Assembly: GCF_014202345.1 (NCBI RefSeq)
Contig: NZ_JACHGO010000003.1
Span: forward strand, 186,001 to 250,000
DNA from: Desulfovibrio intestinalis
GTDB taxonomy: Bacteria; Desulfobacterota; Desulfovibrionia; Desulfovibrionales; Desulfovibrionaceae
Reading direction: 5' to 3'
DNA: 64,000 bases
Every line of letters starts with the position of its first letter. The stretch's first letter is position 1. Positions 54,781 through 64,000 of the stretch are shown one piece after another. The notes under the pieces were generated by a model. The model was not told the origin of the DNA, ran no database searches, and worked only from the letters and a program-made list of their open reading frames with translations. Made by a program: the position numbers and the translations under genes.

Positions 54781-56880
54781 ATGAAATTCGGTCTATTGTC
54801 TAAAATGATCCTTTTTATCTTTGTCCCGGCAGTTCTAGGACTGATTTTGATTACGGGAATAAACTATAAAATGTCAGAGGATGTCATGCGTCAACAATTG
54901 CGGTCAGACATGGCCCAGATTGTTCAAACGCAAGCTGTTGGCCTGCAAGCTGTAGTTACAGGGCTGCAGGATTCGCTAGGCATTATCGCGCAGGATAATC
55001 GGCTTGCGCGCTATAGTGCCCTTTATGAAGCAGAACCGGGCAACCCGGAAGTTTTTCGCTCCAGGGAAGCTCTGGATGCGGATGATGTTCTGGCGGGGCT
55101 TGTCAATGCGTCTGATAATCTTGCCTACAGCGGTTTTATTACGCCGGATGGAAAAGTAATTGCCCATCATGTCAGCGGTCAGGCAGGCCCAAGTAAATCC
55201 GTTGGTTCAGACTTTTCCAATCGTGAGTATTTTAAAGAAGCCATAAAGGGTAAAACCGTCATTGCGGATATTATCAGTGCAACCACAGGGTTGCCGTCTA
55301 CCGTGATTGCCATGCCCGTAAAGCGTGACGGTAAGGTTATCGCTATTGTTACTGTTGGCACTGACAACGTAAATCTGGCAAACGCCACCAGCAACAAAAT
55401 CAAGGTGGGCGAAAAAGGCTTTGCCTTTGTGTACGATTATACCGGTCAGGTTGTCATGCATCCCGATACCAAGGCGCTTGCGCGAAAAGATGGCAACAAG
55501 CCGCATGTGCAGAAAATGCTTGCGGAAAAGCAGGGGCGCGCCATCTACACTGACAGCAAGGGTGACGAAAAATCCGTCTATTTTGAGACGTTGCCTGAAG
55601 AAGGCTGGCTGGTTGCGCTTGAGGTTGACCGTGAGGAAATTGCGGTTCCCATCGAAAAAATGCTCGCCAACTCCCTGATGATCGCGGGCGCCTGCGTTTT
55701 AATCGTGGGGGTCATGATTATTCTTTCCGCGCGCGGCATTGTGCGTATGGTCGGTGGTTTTTCCGGTATGGCCGAAGCCGTGGCTGCCGGGCGCCTTGAA
55801 ACCGGAGCTGCCGAGTCATTGTTGCTGGCGCAGGCCCAAAAACGCAAAGACGAGTTTAGTGTGCTGGGGCAGGGTATGGAGCGTATGGTGGGCAATATTA
55901 AAAGCCTGCTTGCAGAAAGCGAACAAAAAACACTGGCCGCCGAAGAAGCAACCGTTGAGGCGCAGCAGGCCACCCTCAAGGCGGAGGAAGCCGCCCACCG
56001 TGCCGAAAGCGCCAAGCGTGAGGGTATGCTGGCTGCCGCTAATCAGCTGGAAGGCGTGGTGTCTATTATTTCATCCGCATCCAGCCAGCTTTCTGCCCAG
56101 ATTGAGCAGTCGGACCGTGGCGCGTTGGAATCTGCCCACCGCCTCAGTGAGGCTGCCACAGCCATGAATGAAATGAATGCTACCGTGCAGGAAGTGGCGC
56201 GCAATGCCTCTACTGCGGCCAATGTGTCTGCTGAAACCAAGGCCAATGCCGAAAACGGGGCCGTTATCGTGCAGAACGCTTTGCAAAGCATCGATCAGGT
56301 TCAAAAGCTCTCTATGGAGCTTAAAGGCGATATGTCGCAGCTTAACGATCACGCCCAGGCCATTAGCAAGATCATGAACGTTATTTCTGATATTGCCGAC
56401 CAGACGAACCTTCTGGCGCTCAATGCCGCCATTGAGGCCGCCCGCGCTGGCGATGCCGGGCGAGGCTTCGCCGTTGTGGCCGACGAGGTGCGCAAGCTCG
56501 CTGAAAAAACTATGGCGTCTACCAATGATGTGGGCCATGCCATCAAGTCTATTCAGGAAAGTTCCGCGCAAAGTGTTGCCGCAATGAACAAGGCCCTGCT
56601 GGAAGTGGAAACCGCCACCAAGTTTGCCAGTCAGTCTGGCGAGGCGTTGCAGCAGATTGTCAGTAATGTCGAGTCCACGGCAGATCAGGTGGGGGCCATC
56701 GCCACTGCCAGTGAAGAGCAGTCTGCCGCCAGCGAAGAAATCAACATGTCCATCGTTCAGGTGAACGACATGTCTGCGCAAACGGCTCAGGCTATGGCCG
56801 AGGCCAACCGGGCCGTTAGTGAACTGGCGCGGCAGGCACAGGCGCTCAATAATCTGATAGTTGAGATGAAGCAGAGCTAG
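54781..56880 (+). CDS. Methyl-accepting chemotaxis protein with dCache sensor
   Basis: 699 residues from ATG 54781 (AAGGAG seven bases upstream). Helix 1 ([19 protein letters not shown]), periplasmic dCache domain of about 250 residues ([63 protein letters not shown]), helix 2 ([19 protein letters not shown]), HAMP, coiled coil, and the signalling tip [20 protein letters not shown] with [17 protein letters not shown]. The dCache fold usually binds amino acids or carboxylates. The signalling hairpin is nearly identical to that of the receptor at 44527-46341, so the two probably mix in one array. Confidence 0.94.
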   Translation: MKFGLLSKMILFIFVPAVLGLILITGINYKMSEDVMRQQLRSDMAQIVQTQAVGLQAVVTGLQDSLGIIAQDNRLARYSALYEAEPGNPEVFRSREALDADDVLAGLVNASDNLAYSGFITPDGKVIAHHVSGQAGPSKSVGSDFSNREYFKEAIKGKTVIADIISATTGLPSTVIAMPVKRDGKVIAIVTVGTDNVNLANATSNKIKVGEKGFAFVYDYTGQVVMHPDTKALARKDGNKPHVQKMLAEKQGRAIYTDSKGDEKSVYFETLPEEGWLVALEVDREEIAVPIEKMLANSLMIAGACVLIVGVMIILSARGIVRMVGGFSGMAEAVAAGRLETGAAESLLLAQAQKRKDEFSVLGQGMERMVGNIKSLLAESEQKTLAAEEATVEAQQATLKAEEAAHRAESAKREGMLAAANQLEGVVSIISSASSQLSAQIEQSDRGALESAHRLSEAATAMNEMNATVQEVARNASTAANVSAETKANAENGAVIVQNALQSIDQVQKLSMELKGDMSQLNDHAQAISKIMNVISDIADQTNLLALNAAIEAARAGDAGRGFAVVADEVRKLAEKTMASTNDVGHAIKSIQESSAQSVAAMNKALLEVETATKFASQSGEALQQIVSNVESTADQVGAIATASEEQSAASEEINMSIVQVNDMSAQTAQAMAEANRAVSELARQAQALNNLIVEMKQS

Positions 56881-56900
56881 CTTCTTTGACATTGCCACGC

Positions 56901-56937
56901 AAAAGCCCCCTCGGCATTAATATGCCGGGGGGCTTTT
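56901..56937 (+). terminator. Intrinsic terminator of the dCache chemoreceptor gene
   Basis: AAAAGCCCCCTCGGCAT pairs with ATGCCGGGGGGCTTTT around TAAT. It lies 20 bp after the stop. Confidence 0.85.
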
Positions 56938-57087
56938 GGTCTGAAACAGAATAATCTTGAATGTGTGATACTTCAAAATTGTCATTCAGCATAAAAATGT
57001 AATTTGGGCGGATCCACACTTGTGGCGACGCACTGCACTCTCGCGCGGCAGGGCGTTTTAGCTTTGAAAAATCAAATGCTATGGATT

Positions 57088-57363
57088 TTATTTTGTGTCT
57101 GTGTTTGATTTATTGGCGCATTCACTGAAATACTGTTTATTTTTTTTCATAAAGTATTCCAGATTTTTTTCTTGCATTGCATTCCACAGGTCAAAAATAT
57201 CTGAATATCTTTTGCTTGCTAAAAGTACGTTGAGCAGCTTGCAAAATTCGTCTGCTTTATTTTCATCAGTAAAATGAAAACTGAAATCTCCGTCGCAAAC
57301 CTCAAAATGAAGCTCACCGTTATCGGTTCCAGGCTCACTTAAATTAATCACAGCATATGCCAT
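57088..57363 (-). CDS. Small hypothetical protein
   Basis: 91 residues from ATG 57363, with GGTGAGTACGCT upstream. Acidic: GELHFEVCDGDFSFHFTDEN followed by helices ADEFCKLLNVLLASKRYSDI and LWNAMQEKNLEYFMKK. Cytoplasmic, no known domain. AT-rich codon use suggests recent acquisition. Unknown function. Confidence 0.55.
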   Translation of the reverse strand: MAYAVINLSEPGTDNGELHFEVCDGDFSFHFTDENKADEFCKLLNVLLASKRYSDIFDLWNAMQEKNLEYFMKKNKQYFSECANKSNTDTK

Positions 57364-57494
57364 AGCGTACTCACCGTTAGCGTTTGTTTTGGCGGTTTAG
57401 TTGCTCCACCCGTAATCTATGCAAGCAAGGTAACGTATACAGCTCTGTGGCGTCATTAGTTTTTTGAACAATATTTGACGATGCAGGCCAAACA

Positions 57495-57820
57495 CGCGCC
57501 AGAGCCAACTGCGTGCGCCTGAGCTGATTGTGAGTATGCCAGAGCCGAAAGCGCGCCTGTGCCGATCAAACGGGCCGTGCAGCCTGTGAGTATGTCAGAG
57601 CCGACTGCGTGTAAGGCCGGGCCTGCCGCGCGTCTTAGCCCTTGTGCGTAACCTCATGACGTCAATGGGTAAGACTGTACCACCGTGCGTAAACTCGTGC
57701 CAGGCCGTGCGCAAGGCTATGTTGACAGGGCGATCTGAGGCAACTGTGGGCAAGTTTGGCCCGTGCGCCTTCAGCCTATGCCGCCAGTGGGCAAAACTGC
57801 ACCAGATGTGGGCAAGGCTG
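57495..57820. repeat. Degenerate short repeats in a gene-free stretch
   Basis: Three copies of GYCAGAGCCRACTGCGTG-like units begin near 57498, 57538 and 57594, two of them preceded by GTGAGTATG. From 57645 to 57815 a second family, GTGGGCAAG (variants GTGCGTAAC, GTGCGCAAG), recurs about seven times at irregular spacing. No ORF explains them. Confidence 0.45.
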
Positions 57821-57948
57821 CATCAACTATACACAAACCAGTGCCTGCCGCGCAGCTTGCGTATCGCTTAATTTTGCAAAGAGGGCAGGGCCGCGCCGCG
57901 CGATTTTTATGATGCCTGCTGCGGGCCACAAAGAATGTTGCCAAAAAC

Positions 57949-57980
57949 AAAAATGCCTTTACGAAGTAATTCGTAAAGGC
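57949..57980 (-). terminator. Intrinsic terminator of the tRNA operon
   Basis: On the minus strand GCCTTTACGAA pairs with TTCGTAAAGGC around TTAC and is followed by ATTTTTG. It lies 13 bp after the last tRNA. Confidence 0.8.
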
Positions 57981-57992
57981 TTGATTTTTCTC

Positions 57993-58067
57993 TGGAGCGG
58001 GAAACGGGATTTGAACCCGCAACCTTCAGCTTGGGAAGCTGACACTCTACCGTTGAGTTATTCCCGC
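57993..58067 (-). tRNA. tRNA-Gly (UCC)
   Basis: 75 nt with encoded CCA. The acceptor stem GCGGGAA pairs with TTCCCGC, the anticodon loop CTTCCCAA gives UCC, and GGTTCAAATCC forms the T loop. Last gene of the cluster. Confidence 0.95.
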
Positions 58068-58072
58068 AAAAG

Positions 58073-58147
<75 letters not shown>

Positions 58148-58183
58148 ATGGTCTGCGAACGGCGAAGCGTGAAAAATACTTTT

Positions 58184-58257
<74 letters not shown>

Positions 58258-58268
58258 AGCAAAAAAAG

Positions 58269-58343
<75 letters not shown>

Positions 58344-58356
58344 TCAACGAGGTACG

Positions 58357-58385
58357 CTTTTACGTCTATTGAACCTGAGTGTCAA
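58357..58385 (-). promoter_or_regulatory. Promoter of the tRNA operon
   Basis: On the minus strand TTGACA (58385-58380) and TAAAAG (58362-58357) are separated by 17 bp, with the first tRNA 13 bp past the -10 box. Confidence 0.65.
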
Positions 58386-58491
58386 GCATTGTTCCACAAT
58401 TTTTGAAAAGTTTTATTTTTTTCATCGTGCCAACAGGCGCAAAAAAGCCTGATAAACCGCATGGAAAGCCAGTATGAGTGAAATAAAGCAT

Positions 58492-58519
58492 AGGCGAACC
58501 GCCGTAAAACGGTTCGCCT
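58492..58519. terminator. Hairpin after the phenylacetate-CoA ligase gene
   Basis: AGGCGAACCG and CGGTTCGCCT pair perfectly around 8 bases, 33 bp beyond the stop at 58552. T-rich DNA lies on both sides. Confidence 0.65.
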
Positions 58520-58551
58520 TCAATTTTGCGTCATGCGCCAGGCCTTCGCGG

Positions 58552-59856
58552 CTAATCCTTGCCGCGCTGATCCACTATGCGCTGGGCCTTGCCTTCTGAA
58601 CGCTGGATGGAGCGCGGTTCCATCAGGCGCACCTTGGCCGTGACGCCCAGGAATTCCTTGATGTTCTTTTGCAGGCGGTTTTCAAGCATCTGGAGCTTGC
58701 GAATCTCGTCGGCAAACAGGGTGTCGCTGACTTCCACGCGCACTTCCAGCGTATCCAGATTGTTAACCGTGCCCACAATGATCTGGTAGTTAGGCGTGAG
58801 GCCGTCGCTTTCCATAAGCAGGCCTTCGATCTGCTGCGGAAAGACGTTGACCCCGCGTATGATGAGCATGTCGTCACTGCGGCCCTGCAAGCGCGATATA
58901 CGCACATGGGTGCGGCCACAGCTACAGGGTGTGTAGTTCAGGCTGGTGAGGTCGCGGGTGCGGTAGCGAAGCATGGGGATGCCCTCCTTGGTGAGGGTGG
59001 TCAGCACCAGCTCGCCCACCTGGCCGGGGGGCAACTGCTCGCCAGTTACCGGGTCAATGATTTCGGGCAGAATGTGATCTTCCCAAAGGTGCATGCCGCA
59101 CTTGGCTTCCACGCACTCCATTGCCACGCCCGGCCCCATAATCTCAGAAAGGCCATAGATGTTCATAGCGTCTATGTTCATCTTTTCTTCGATGTCGCGC
59201 CGCATGGCCTCTGTCCAGGGCTCGGCACCGAAGATGCCTATGCGCAACGGCAATTCGCGAAAGTCCACTCCGGCTTCCTGCGCGGCTTCCCACAAGTGCA
59301 GGCCGTAGGAAGGCGTGGCGCACAGCACCGTGGCTCCAAAATCGCGCATAAGGTGCGCCTGACGGCGCGTGGCCCCGCCGGAAGCCGGAACCACAGTGGC
59401 CCCGATGCGCTCCGCGCCGTAGTGCGCGCCAAGCCCGCCCGTGAACAGGCCGTAGCCATAGGCCACATGCACCACGTCTGAGCGGGTAACGCCCGCGGCG
59501 CCCATGCTGCGGGCCATAAGCTCGGCCCAGTTTTCAAGGTCGCGGGCGGTATAGCCCACCACCACGGCCTTGCCTGTGGTGCCGCTGGAGGCGTGCAGGC
59601 GCACGATGTGGTCGCGCGGCACGGCAAAGAGTCCGAAAGGATAATAATTGCGCAGGTCCTGCTTTTCGGTAAAGGGCAAAAGCTTCAGGTCGGCCAAGGA
59701 TTTGATGTCGGCAGGGGTGATGCCTACCTCGTCAAAACGTTTGCGATAGAAGGGCACGTTGGCGTAAACGCGGTCGCACAAATTGCGCAGACGGCGCAGT
59801 TGCAACGCTTCCAGTTCTTCGCGGGGCAGGGTTTCCTGTTTGATATTGAAAAGCAC
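58552..59856 (-). CDS. paaK: Phenylacetate-CoA ligase
   Basis: 434 residues from GTG 59856, chosen because AAGGAG stands six bases before it; ATG 59892 would add twelve residues without a ribosome site. ANL-family motifs: [17 protein letters not shown] (P-loop), [34 protein letters not shown] and [20 protein letters not shown] (hinge), and [13 protein letters not shown] at the end with the lysine. PCSCGRTH is typical of PaaK. It forms phenylacetyl-CoA (or an aryl-acid homologue) from ATP and CoA; in anaerobes it often pairs with indolepyruvate oxidoreductase, not seen here. Confidence 0.93.
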   Translation of the reverse strand: MLFNIKQETLPREELEALQLRRLRNLCDRVYANVPFYRKRFDEVGITPADIKSLADLKLLPFTEKQDLRNYYPFGLFAVPRDHIVRLHASSGTTGKAVVVGYTARDLENWAELMARSMGAAGVTRSDVVHVAYGYGLFTGGLGAHYGAERIGATVVPASGGATRRQAHLMRDFGATVLCATPSYGLHLWEAAQEAGVDFRELPLRIGIFGAEPWTEAMRRDIEEKMNIDAMNIYGLSEIMGPGVAMECVEAKCGMHLWEDHILPEIIDPVTGEQLPPGQVGELVLTTLTKEGIPMLRYRTRDLTSLNYTPCSCGRTHVRISRLQGRSDDMLIIRGVNVFPQQIEGLLMESDGLTPNYQIIVGTVNNLDTLEVRVEVSDTLFADEIRKLQMLENRLQKNIKEFLGVTAKVRLMEPRSIQRSEGKAQRIVDQRGKD

Positions 59857-60181
59857 GACCCTCTCCTTATAATAGCTGGCATTTGGCGGCATGGGCCGTC
59901 AAAAAAAGAGAAAAAATGGTTTTGTAGTATGTAAACCCTTTCCGGTATGCCGCAATGTCCGCACCGGGTCAACAAAAACGGGGGGTGGGGCCGGGGCGGC
60001 GCGTCACGAATTGGCTGAAAAAACAGCAAAAATATAAGATCCGTTTATCTGGAGAAAAAGTCGCGGCAGCGGCGGCAGCGCCTGCATGCGGCTGTGGCTG
60101 CGCAGTTGGCAGGTACGGGGTATGGAGCTGCAGCTTCGGGAAGCCATTGCCCTTGACGCGGCTTTGCGATATGTGCTTGCT

Positions 60182-60607
60182 ATGGAAAATAATCACCCCA
60201 ATACGACCCCCGGGGGCCGCGCCCCCAAACAGTTTTCAGACGTTCCCGCTAGCCGCAAGGCGGCGGATGTGGCCCAATGGCTTGAAGAACACAAGGCCCT
60301 GCGCGTGGTTTGCCTTGATCTTGAGGAGCAAGGCGGCTTTGCCGATGCCCTGATCATCGCCAGCGCCGGTTCGGTGCGTCATGCCCAAAGCCTCGCCGAT
60401 GGCGTGAGTTTGATGTGCCGTGAGAAAAACTATGAATTTCTGCGCACGGAAGGCTACGCCACCGGGCAGTGGATACTGGTGGATATGAACGATATTATCG
60501 TCAATATCTTTCAGGAACCCGTGCGCGATCTCTATGCCCTCGAAGCCCTGTGGGGGCACGGTTCTGGATATGCCAAAACCGCAGGGCAAGAAGACCGCGG
60601 AGAATAA
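60182..60607 (+). CDS. rsfS: Ribosomal silencing factor RsfS
   Basis: 141 residues from ATG 60182; ATG 60122 in the same frame would add 20. Core domain from RKAADVAQWLEEHKALRVVC through ADALIIASAGSVRHAQSLAD and GQWILVDMNDIIVNIFQEPV, followed by LYALEALWGHG, matches RsfS/Iojap. It binds L14 and blocks subunit joining in starvation. Neither start has an obvious Shine-Dalgarno. The stop is 3 bp before gpmI, so they are cotranscribed. Confidence 0.9.
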   Translation: MENNHPNTTPGGRAPKQFSDVPASRKAADVAQWLEEHKALRVVCLDLEEQGGFADALIIASAGSVRHAQSLADGVSLMCREKNYEFLRTEGYATGQWILVDMNDIIVNIFQEPVRDLYALEALWGHGSGYAKTAGQEDRGE

Positions 60608-60610
60608 TAT

Positions 60611-62179
60611 ATGACGCCAACGCTGCTGCTGATACTGGATGGCTGGGGCATAGCTCCGCCTGGGCCGGGCAATGCCCCTTCCCTGGCGCGAACCCCCAAT
60701 CTGGATGCCCTTGTTGCCCGTTGCCCGCATGGTCAGCTCATCGCCTCCGGGCGGGATGTAGGCCTGCCCAAGGGGTATATGGGGAACTCGGAAGTGGGGC
60801 ATCTGAACATCGGTGCAGGGCGCGTGGTCTATCAGGATATGACCCGTATCGACGTGGCTGTGGAGGACAGTTCCTTCACGGCCAACCCCGTCATTAATGA
60901 TGTTCTGGCGGCAGCCAAACGCAGCGGCGGCAGGCTGCATCTCGTGGGCCTGCTTTCCGGCGGCGGCGTTCATAGTCATATCCGCCATCTTGAAGCCCTG
61001 TGCAGCATGGCTGCCGGGCAGGACATCCCCGTGCGCGTGCACGCTCTTATGGATGGCCGCGATTGCGAACCGCACAGTGGCGCGGATTTTATCCACGAGC
61101 TTGAAACGAGCATCAAGGATCAGCCGCAGACGCGCATTGCCAGCCTCGTGGGGCGTTTTTACGCTATGGACCGCGACAAGCACTGGGAGCGGGTCAGCGA
61201 AGCCTGGAATGTCATTGTGCATGGTCAGGCTCCTACGGCGGCTAACCCCTTGGCGGCGGTGCAGGCCTCATATGAGGCTGGTATTACCGATGAATTCATG
61301 AAGCCCGTGCGCTTTGACACGGGCGACGCTGCCGCCGGCATGGCCGACGGCGATGCGGTCTTTTTCTTCAACTTCCGGGCTGACCGCATGCGCGAACTGA
61401 CGGCGGCCTTTATCACGCCCGGCTTTGAAGGTTTTGACAGGGGCGAGATGCCCGTGCTGTCGGCTCTGGCGTCCATGACGTCCTATGAGGCCAGCTTTAC
61501 CTTGCCAGTGGCTTTTCCCAAAGATGCGACCACTCACGGTTTGGGCCAGGTTGTGTCGGAGCAGGGCATGCGCCAGCTGCGTCTTGCTGAAACGGAAAAA
61601 TACGCCCACGTGACCTATTTTTTCAATGGCGGCGTCGAGGAGCCCTTTGTGGGGGAAGACCGTATTCTTGTACCGTCGCCGCGCGATGTGGCCACCTACG
61701 ACCAAAAGCCCGCCATGAGCGCTCCTTTGGTGACGGATGAATTCATCAAGGCCTGGAATTCGGGGCAGTATGACCTGGTGGTCTGCAATCTCGCCAACGG
61801 CGATATGGTGGGGCATACAGGCATACTTGAAGCCGCCATTCAGGCCTGCGAAGTGGTGGACCAGTGCGTGGGCCGTATGGTGGAAGCTGTAGAAGCCCGC
61901 AAGGGCCGCATGCTTGTCATTGCCGACCACGGCAACTGCGAGGTCATGCTCACGCCTGAAGGTCATCCCCAGACAGCCCATACCACCAATCCCGTGCCCT
62001 GCATTCTGATGGAGCCGGGCGGTGCGGTGAAAGCCCTGGCTGCTGGCAGGTTGTCTGACGTAGCCCCAACGCTTCTGGCCCTGTGGGGACTGAAGCCTTC
62101 ATCCCCCATGACGGGGCGTAATCTGGCCCTGGACAGCGATGCCGCGGATCAGGCGCACAAGGAGGCCGTCCGTGGCTGA
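60611..62179 (+). CDS. gpmI: 2,3-bisphosphoglycerate-independent phosphoglycerate mutase
   Basis: 522 residues, the usual length. LLLILDGWGIAPPGPGNA (metal site), KGYMGNSEVGHLNIGAGR with the phosphoserine, HALMDGRDCEPHSG, FNFRADRMRELTAAF, NLANGDMVGHTG and VIADHGNCEVM are all present. It interconverts 3- and 2-phosphoglycerate using two Mn ions. Coupled to rsfS upstream and to the zinc-ribbon gene by an 8 bp overlap. Confidence 0.95.
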   Translation: MTPTLLLILDGWGIAPPGPGNAPSLARTPNLDALVARCPHGQLIASGRDVGLPKGYMGNSEVGHLNIGAGRVVYQDMTRIDVAVEDSSFTANPVINDVLAAAKRSGGRLHLVGLLSGGGVHSHIRHLEALCSMAAGQDIPVRVHALMDGRDCEPHSGADFIHELETSIKDQPQTRIASLVGRFYAMDRDKHWERVSEAWNVIVHGQAPTAANPLAAVQASYEAGITDEFMKPVRFDTGDAAAGMADGDAVFFFNFRADRMRELTAAFITPGFEGFDRGEMPVLSALASMTSYEASFTLPVAFPKDATTHGLGQVVSEQGMRQLRLAETEKYAHVTYFFNGGVEEPFVGEDRILVPSPRDVATYDQKPAMSAPLVTDEFIKAWNSGQYDLVVCNLANGDMVGHTGILEAAIQACEVVDQCVGRMVEAVEARKGRMLVIADHGNCEVMLTPEGHPQTAHTTNPVPCILMEPGGAVKALAAGRLSDVAPTLLALWGLKPSSPMTGRNLALDSDAADQAHKEAVRG

Positions 62180-62414
62180 GCGTAAGAGACCCATCGAGCC
62201 TGTGGCTCCTGATGGCATGGAAATTCTTTTTTTCTATCAGTGCCCCGGCTGTGGCAAGCATGTGCCGCAGGCCAGCCCCACCGAGCCGCGTATGGTGCGC
62301 TGCCCCGGCTGCGGAGAGGGTTTTCCCATCATTCCCGTGGACGAACACAGCTTGCACTATGTGCGTATTATGCTGGCGGAGGGAAAGGCAGCCGCTGACC
62401 CGGATTTTTTGTAG
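62172..62414 (+). CDS. Small zinc-ribbon protein
   Basis: 80 residues from GTG 62172, with AAGGAGG six bases upstream. Two knuckles, CPGCGKH and CPGCGEG, spaced about 23 residues apart, form a likely zinc ribbon (FFYQCPGCGKHVPQ, MVRCPGCGEGFPI). The last helix is HSLHYVRIMLAEGK. Overlaps gpmI by 8 bp, so translation is coupled. Function unknown. Confidence 0.75.
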   Translation: MAERKRPIEPVAPDGMEILFFYQCPGCGKHVPQASPTEPRMVRCPGCGEGFPIIPVDEHSLHYVRIMLAEGKAAADPDFL

Positions 62415-62475
62415 TACAAGAAACTGTCCTGACAAAACTTTTGGCTGAAAATTTTCAGCGCCGAAAGGATTGATG

Positions 62476-62513
62476 AAAAACCCGGTTGTTGCCTACGCAA
62501 TAGCCGGGTTTTT
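62476..62513 (+). terminator. Intrinsic terminator of the rsfS-gpmI operon
   Basis: AAAACCCGG pairs with CCGGGTTTTT, with an inner TTG/CAA pair. It lies 60 bp after the zinc-ribbon stop. Confidence 0.8.
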
Positions 62514-62681
62514 GGTATGTGTCATTTGAATGGAAATGCTGCTGCTGTACGATGTCGCGAGCGGTAAAAAAATTTTTACGAAAAATCTTGCTAATGGTCA
62601 TGAATCCGTGTAAAAAGACTTTCAACCTAAATGTAGGTATTGAGTTTTTCTTGTGGGATGATTTAAACGAGAGGAAGGGCT

Positions 62682-64000
62682 ATGAAACGCATCTGTACAC
62701 TTCTTTTGGCCGCCAGCATGCTGCTTGGCGCTGCCACCGGCGCCAGCGCCATTGATTTCAAGGCGAAGGGCCAGTGGCTCATGGGCTTCGGCGTGGGCGA
62801 CGCCAACCCCATCAAGCAGTACCGCGACAAGGGCGCCAGCAGCCAGACCAAGTCCAATAGCGACGACCAGTTTCAGGCCGCTCAGCGCCTCCGTCTGCAG
62901 TTGGATGCCGTGGCTTCCGAATCCCTGTCCGGCACCGTGTACTTCGAAATCGGCACGGCTCAGTGGGGCAAAGCTGATAATGGCGCCGCCCTCGGTGCTG
63001 ACGGCTCCAACCAGATCAAGCTGAAGCGCGCCTACATTGACTGGGCTGTGCCGGATACCGACGCCAAGGTGCGTATGGGCATCCAGGGCGTGGCCCTGCC
63101 CAACGTGGCCGGTGGCTCCGCTGTTATGGATACCGACGTAGCCGGTATCACCGTCAACTACAAGTTCAACGAAAACGTTGCGCTGACCGCTCTGTGGGCC
63201 CGCCCCCTGAACGACAACTATGTTGACAACGACAACACCAAGAAGAACAACTATCTTGACAACATGGATCTGTTCAGCCTGATGATGCCCCTGACCTTTG
63301 ACGGCGTGAACGTCACCCCCTGGGTCATGTACGGCATGGTCGGCAAGAATGCCCTGAAGAGCGGTTGGAACAAAGATATCAGCGCTTATGACAGCGTGGG
63401 CACCAGCGACGGCAATCTGCCCTTCTCGCTGCGTCCTTATCCCGGCATTGGCGCCACCAACAATGGTATCGGCAGCACCGGCAACGAATACGGCTCCGCC
63501 TTCTGGGCTGGCCTGCCTGTTGCTATCACCCTGTGGGATCCGCTGAACATCGAACTGGACATCAACTACGGTTACATGCAGAGCATGGGCCGCTTTGATG
63601 CCATCAAAAATAATGGCGATGTGAAGCGCTCCAGCACCGAACGTCAGGGCTGGCTTGCCAAAGCCCTGGTGGAATACAAGCTTGACTGGGCTGTGCCCGG
63701 CATCTTCGGCTGGTACGCTTCCGGCGACGACGGTAACCCGAAGAACGGTTCGCAGCGCATGCCTTCCGTTGCTGCTTCCGGCAACTTCACCTCCTTCATC
63801 GGTGATGGCAACATGGGCTGGGTTCGTCAGGACTACTCCCTGACCTATGACGGCACCTGGGGTATCGGCGCTCAGTTGCGCGACATGAGCTTCCTCGAAG
63901 ACCTGACGCACACCTTCCGCGTGGCCTACTGGGGCGGCACCAACAGCACCAGCATGGTCAAGTACATGAATGACGCCAAGTCCTGGTCTGACGGCTGGGG
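62682..64000 (+). CDS. Outer membrane beta-barrel porin, 3' truncated by window
   Basis: 439 codons to the window end, from ATG 62682 (GAGGAAGGGC upstream). Signal peptide MKRICTLLLAASMLLGAATG cleaved after ASA. The mature part alternates amphipathic strands with Gly/Asn/Asp turns (FKAKGQWLMGFGVGD, RLRLQLDAVASESLSGTVYF, VRMGIQGVALPNVAG), as in the abundant Desulfovibrio porins of the major outer membrane protein type. A general diffusion pore is likely. Strong codon bias suggests high expression. Its 3' end is outside the window. Confidence 0.85.
   Translation, partial: MKRICTLLLAASMLLGAATGASAIDFKAKGQWLMGFGVGDANPIKQYRDKGASSQTKSNSDDQFQAAQRLRLQLDAVASESLSGTVYFEIGTAQWGKADNGAALGADGSNQIKLKRAYIDWAVPDTDAKVRMGIQGVALPNVAGGSAVMDTDVAGITVNYKFNENVALTALWARPLNDNYVDNDNTKKNNYLDNMDLFSLMMPLTFDGVNVTPWVMYGMVGKNALKSGWNKDISAYDSVGTSDGNLPFSLRPYPGIGATNNGIGSTGNEYGSAFWAGLPVAITLWDPLNIELDINYGYMQSMGRFDAIKNNGDVKRSSTERQGWLAKALVEYKLDWAVPGIFGWYASGDDGNPKNGSQRMPSVAASGNFTSFIGDGNMGWVRQDYSLTYDGTWGIGAQLRDMSFLEDLTHTFRVAYWGGTNSTSMVKYMNDAKSWSDGW

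Noticed and set aside
57495..57820. CRISPR array
   Set aside because: Repeats are degenerate and irregularly spaced, with no constant spacers and no cas genes.
62622..63911. 429-codon minus-strand frame
   Set aside because: Shadow of the porin, whose plus-strand frame has a signal peptide, ribosome site and barrel pattern.

Overview
The window reads as chromosomal DNA of a sulfate-reducing deltaproteobacterium, most likely Desulfovibrio sensu lato and close to D. desulfuricans. The basis is a selenocysteine formate dehydrogenase operon followed by fdhE and a tetrahaem c3-type cytochrome, many periplasmic haem c proteins, DsrJOP-type membrane redox subunits, large chemoreceptors and a beta-barrel porin typical of the group. 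No rRNA is present. There is one tRNA cluster (Gly-Cys-Gly-Gly).

Layout. 1-1.75 kb: remains of a mobile element (excisionase-type HTH end, an ORF broken by TGA, a frameshifted Toprim-like primase). 1.8-10.6 kb, minus strand: an apparently complete periplasmic respiratory module. It has a Tat-exported FMN alpha-hydroxyacid dehydrogenase, a trihaem cytochrome fused to a PstS-like binding domain, and DsrJ-, DsrO- and DsrP-like subunits. A -24/-12 promoter precedes it, with a near-perfect inverted repeat about 90-130 bp upstream. A membrane-bound sigma-54 activator, an overlapping PhnD-like binding protein and a tatA gene follow. 10.6-13.6 kb: decaying DNA with an LprI-like gene split by an amber codon, a zeta-toxin-like gene cut off at a gamma-glutamyltransferase remnant, and one copy of an 82 bp dispersed repeat. 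13.7-19.4 kb: sugar nucleotide genes manB, manC, rfbB, rfbA, rfbC. 19.5-21.4 kb: a 2-hydroxyacyl-CoA dehydratase-type protein with its ATPase activator; the dehydratase gene is split by a -1 shift on nine A residues. 21.6-24.2 kb: a structured intergenic region, the second repeat copy, a PadR-type regulator and a BioB-like radical SAM protein.

24.4-33.2 kb: a glycosyltransferase-like membrane protein, a GH13-like lipoprotein without recognisable catalytic motifs, mazG and cvpA on the minus strand, then mobA and an FmdE-zinc ribbon-MoeA fusion. 34-37.7 kb: GtrA, a flavoprotein and a GT-C membrane enzyme for surface polymers. 38.2-44.2 kb: fdhA (Sec), fdhB, fdhE and cytochrome c3, served by the molybdopterin genes upstream. 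44.5-48.4 kb: a chemoreceptor and an EAL-CBS-GGDEF protein. 48.9 kb: a 67-residue membrane protein with an in-frame TGA followed by a SECIS-like hairpin, a candidate small selenoprotein. 49.4-53.3 kb: an AT-rich two-gene Gabija-type phage defence system. 53.6-57.4 kb: a small protein, a second chemoreceptor and an orphan gene. 57.5-58.4 kb: degenerate repeats and the tRNA operon. 58.5-62.4 kb: phenylacetate-CoA ligase, rsfS, gpmI and a zinc-ribbon protein. 62.7 kb to the end: a porin cut by the window edge.

The most unusual points are the hydroxyacid dehydrogenase/cytochrome-binding-protein operon with its sensor pair, the probable frameshift in the dehydratase gene, and the candidate small selenoprotein. 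Everything was read by eye; no similarity search or folding program was run.
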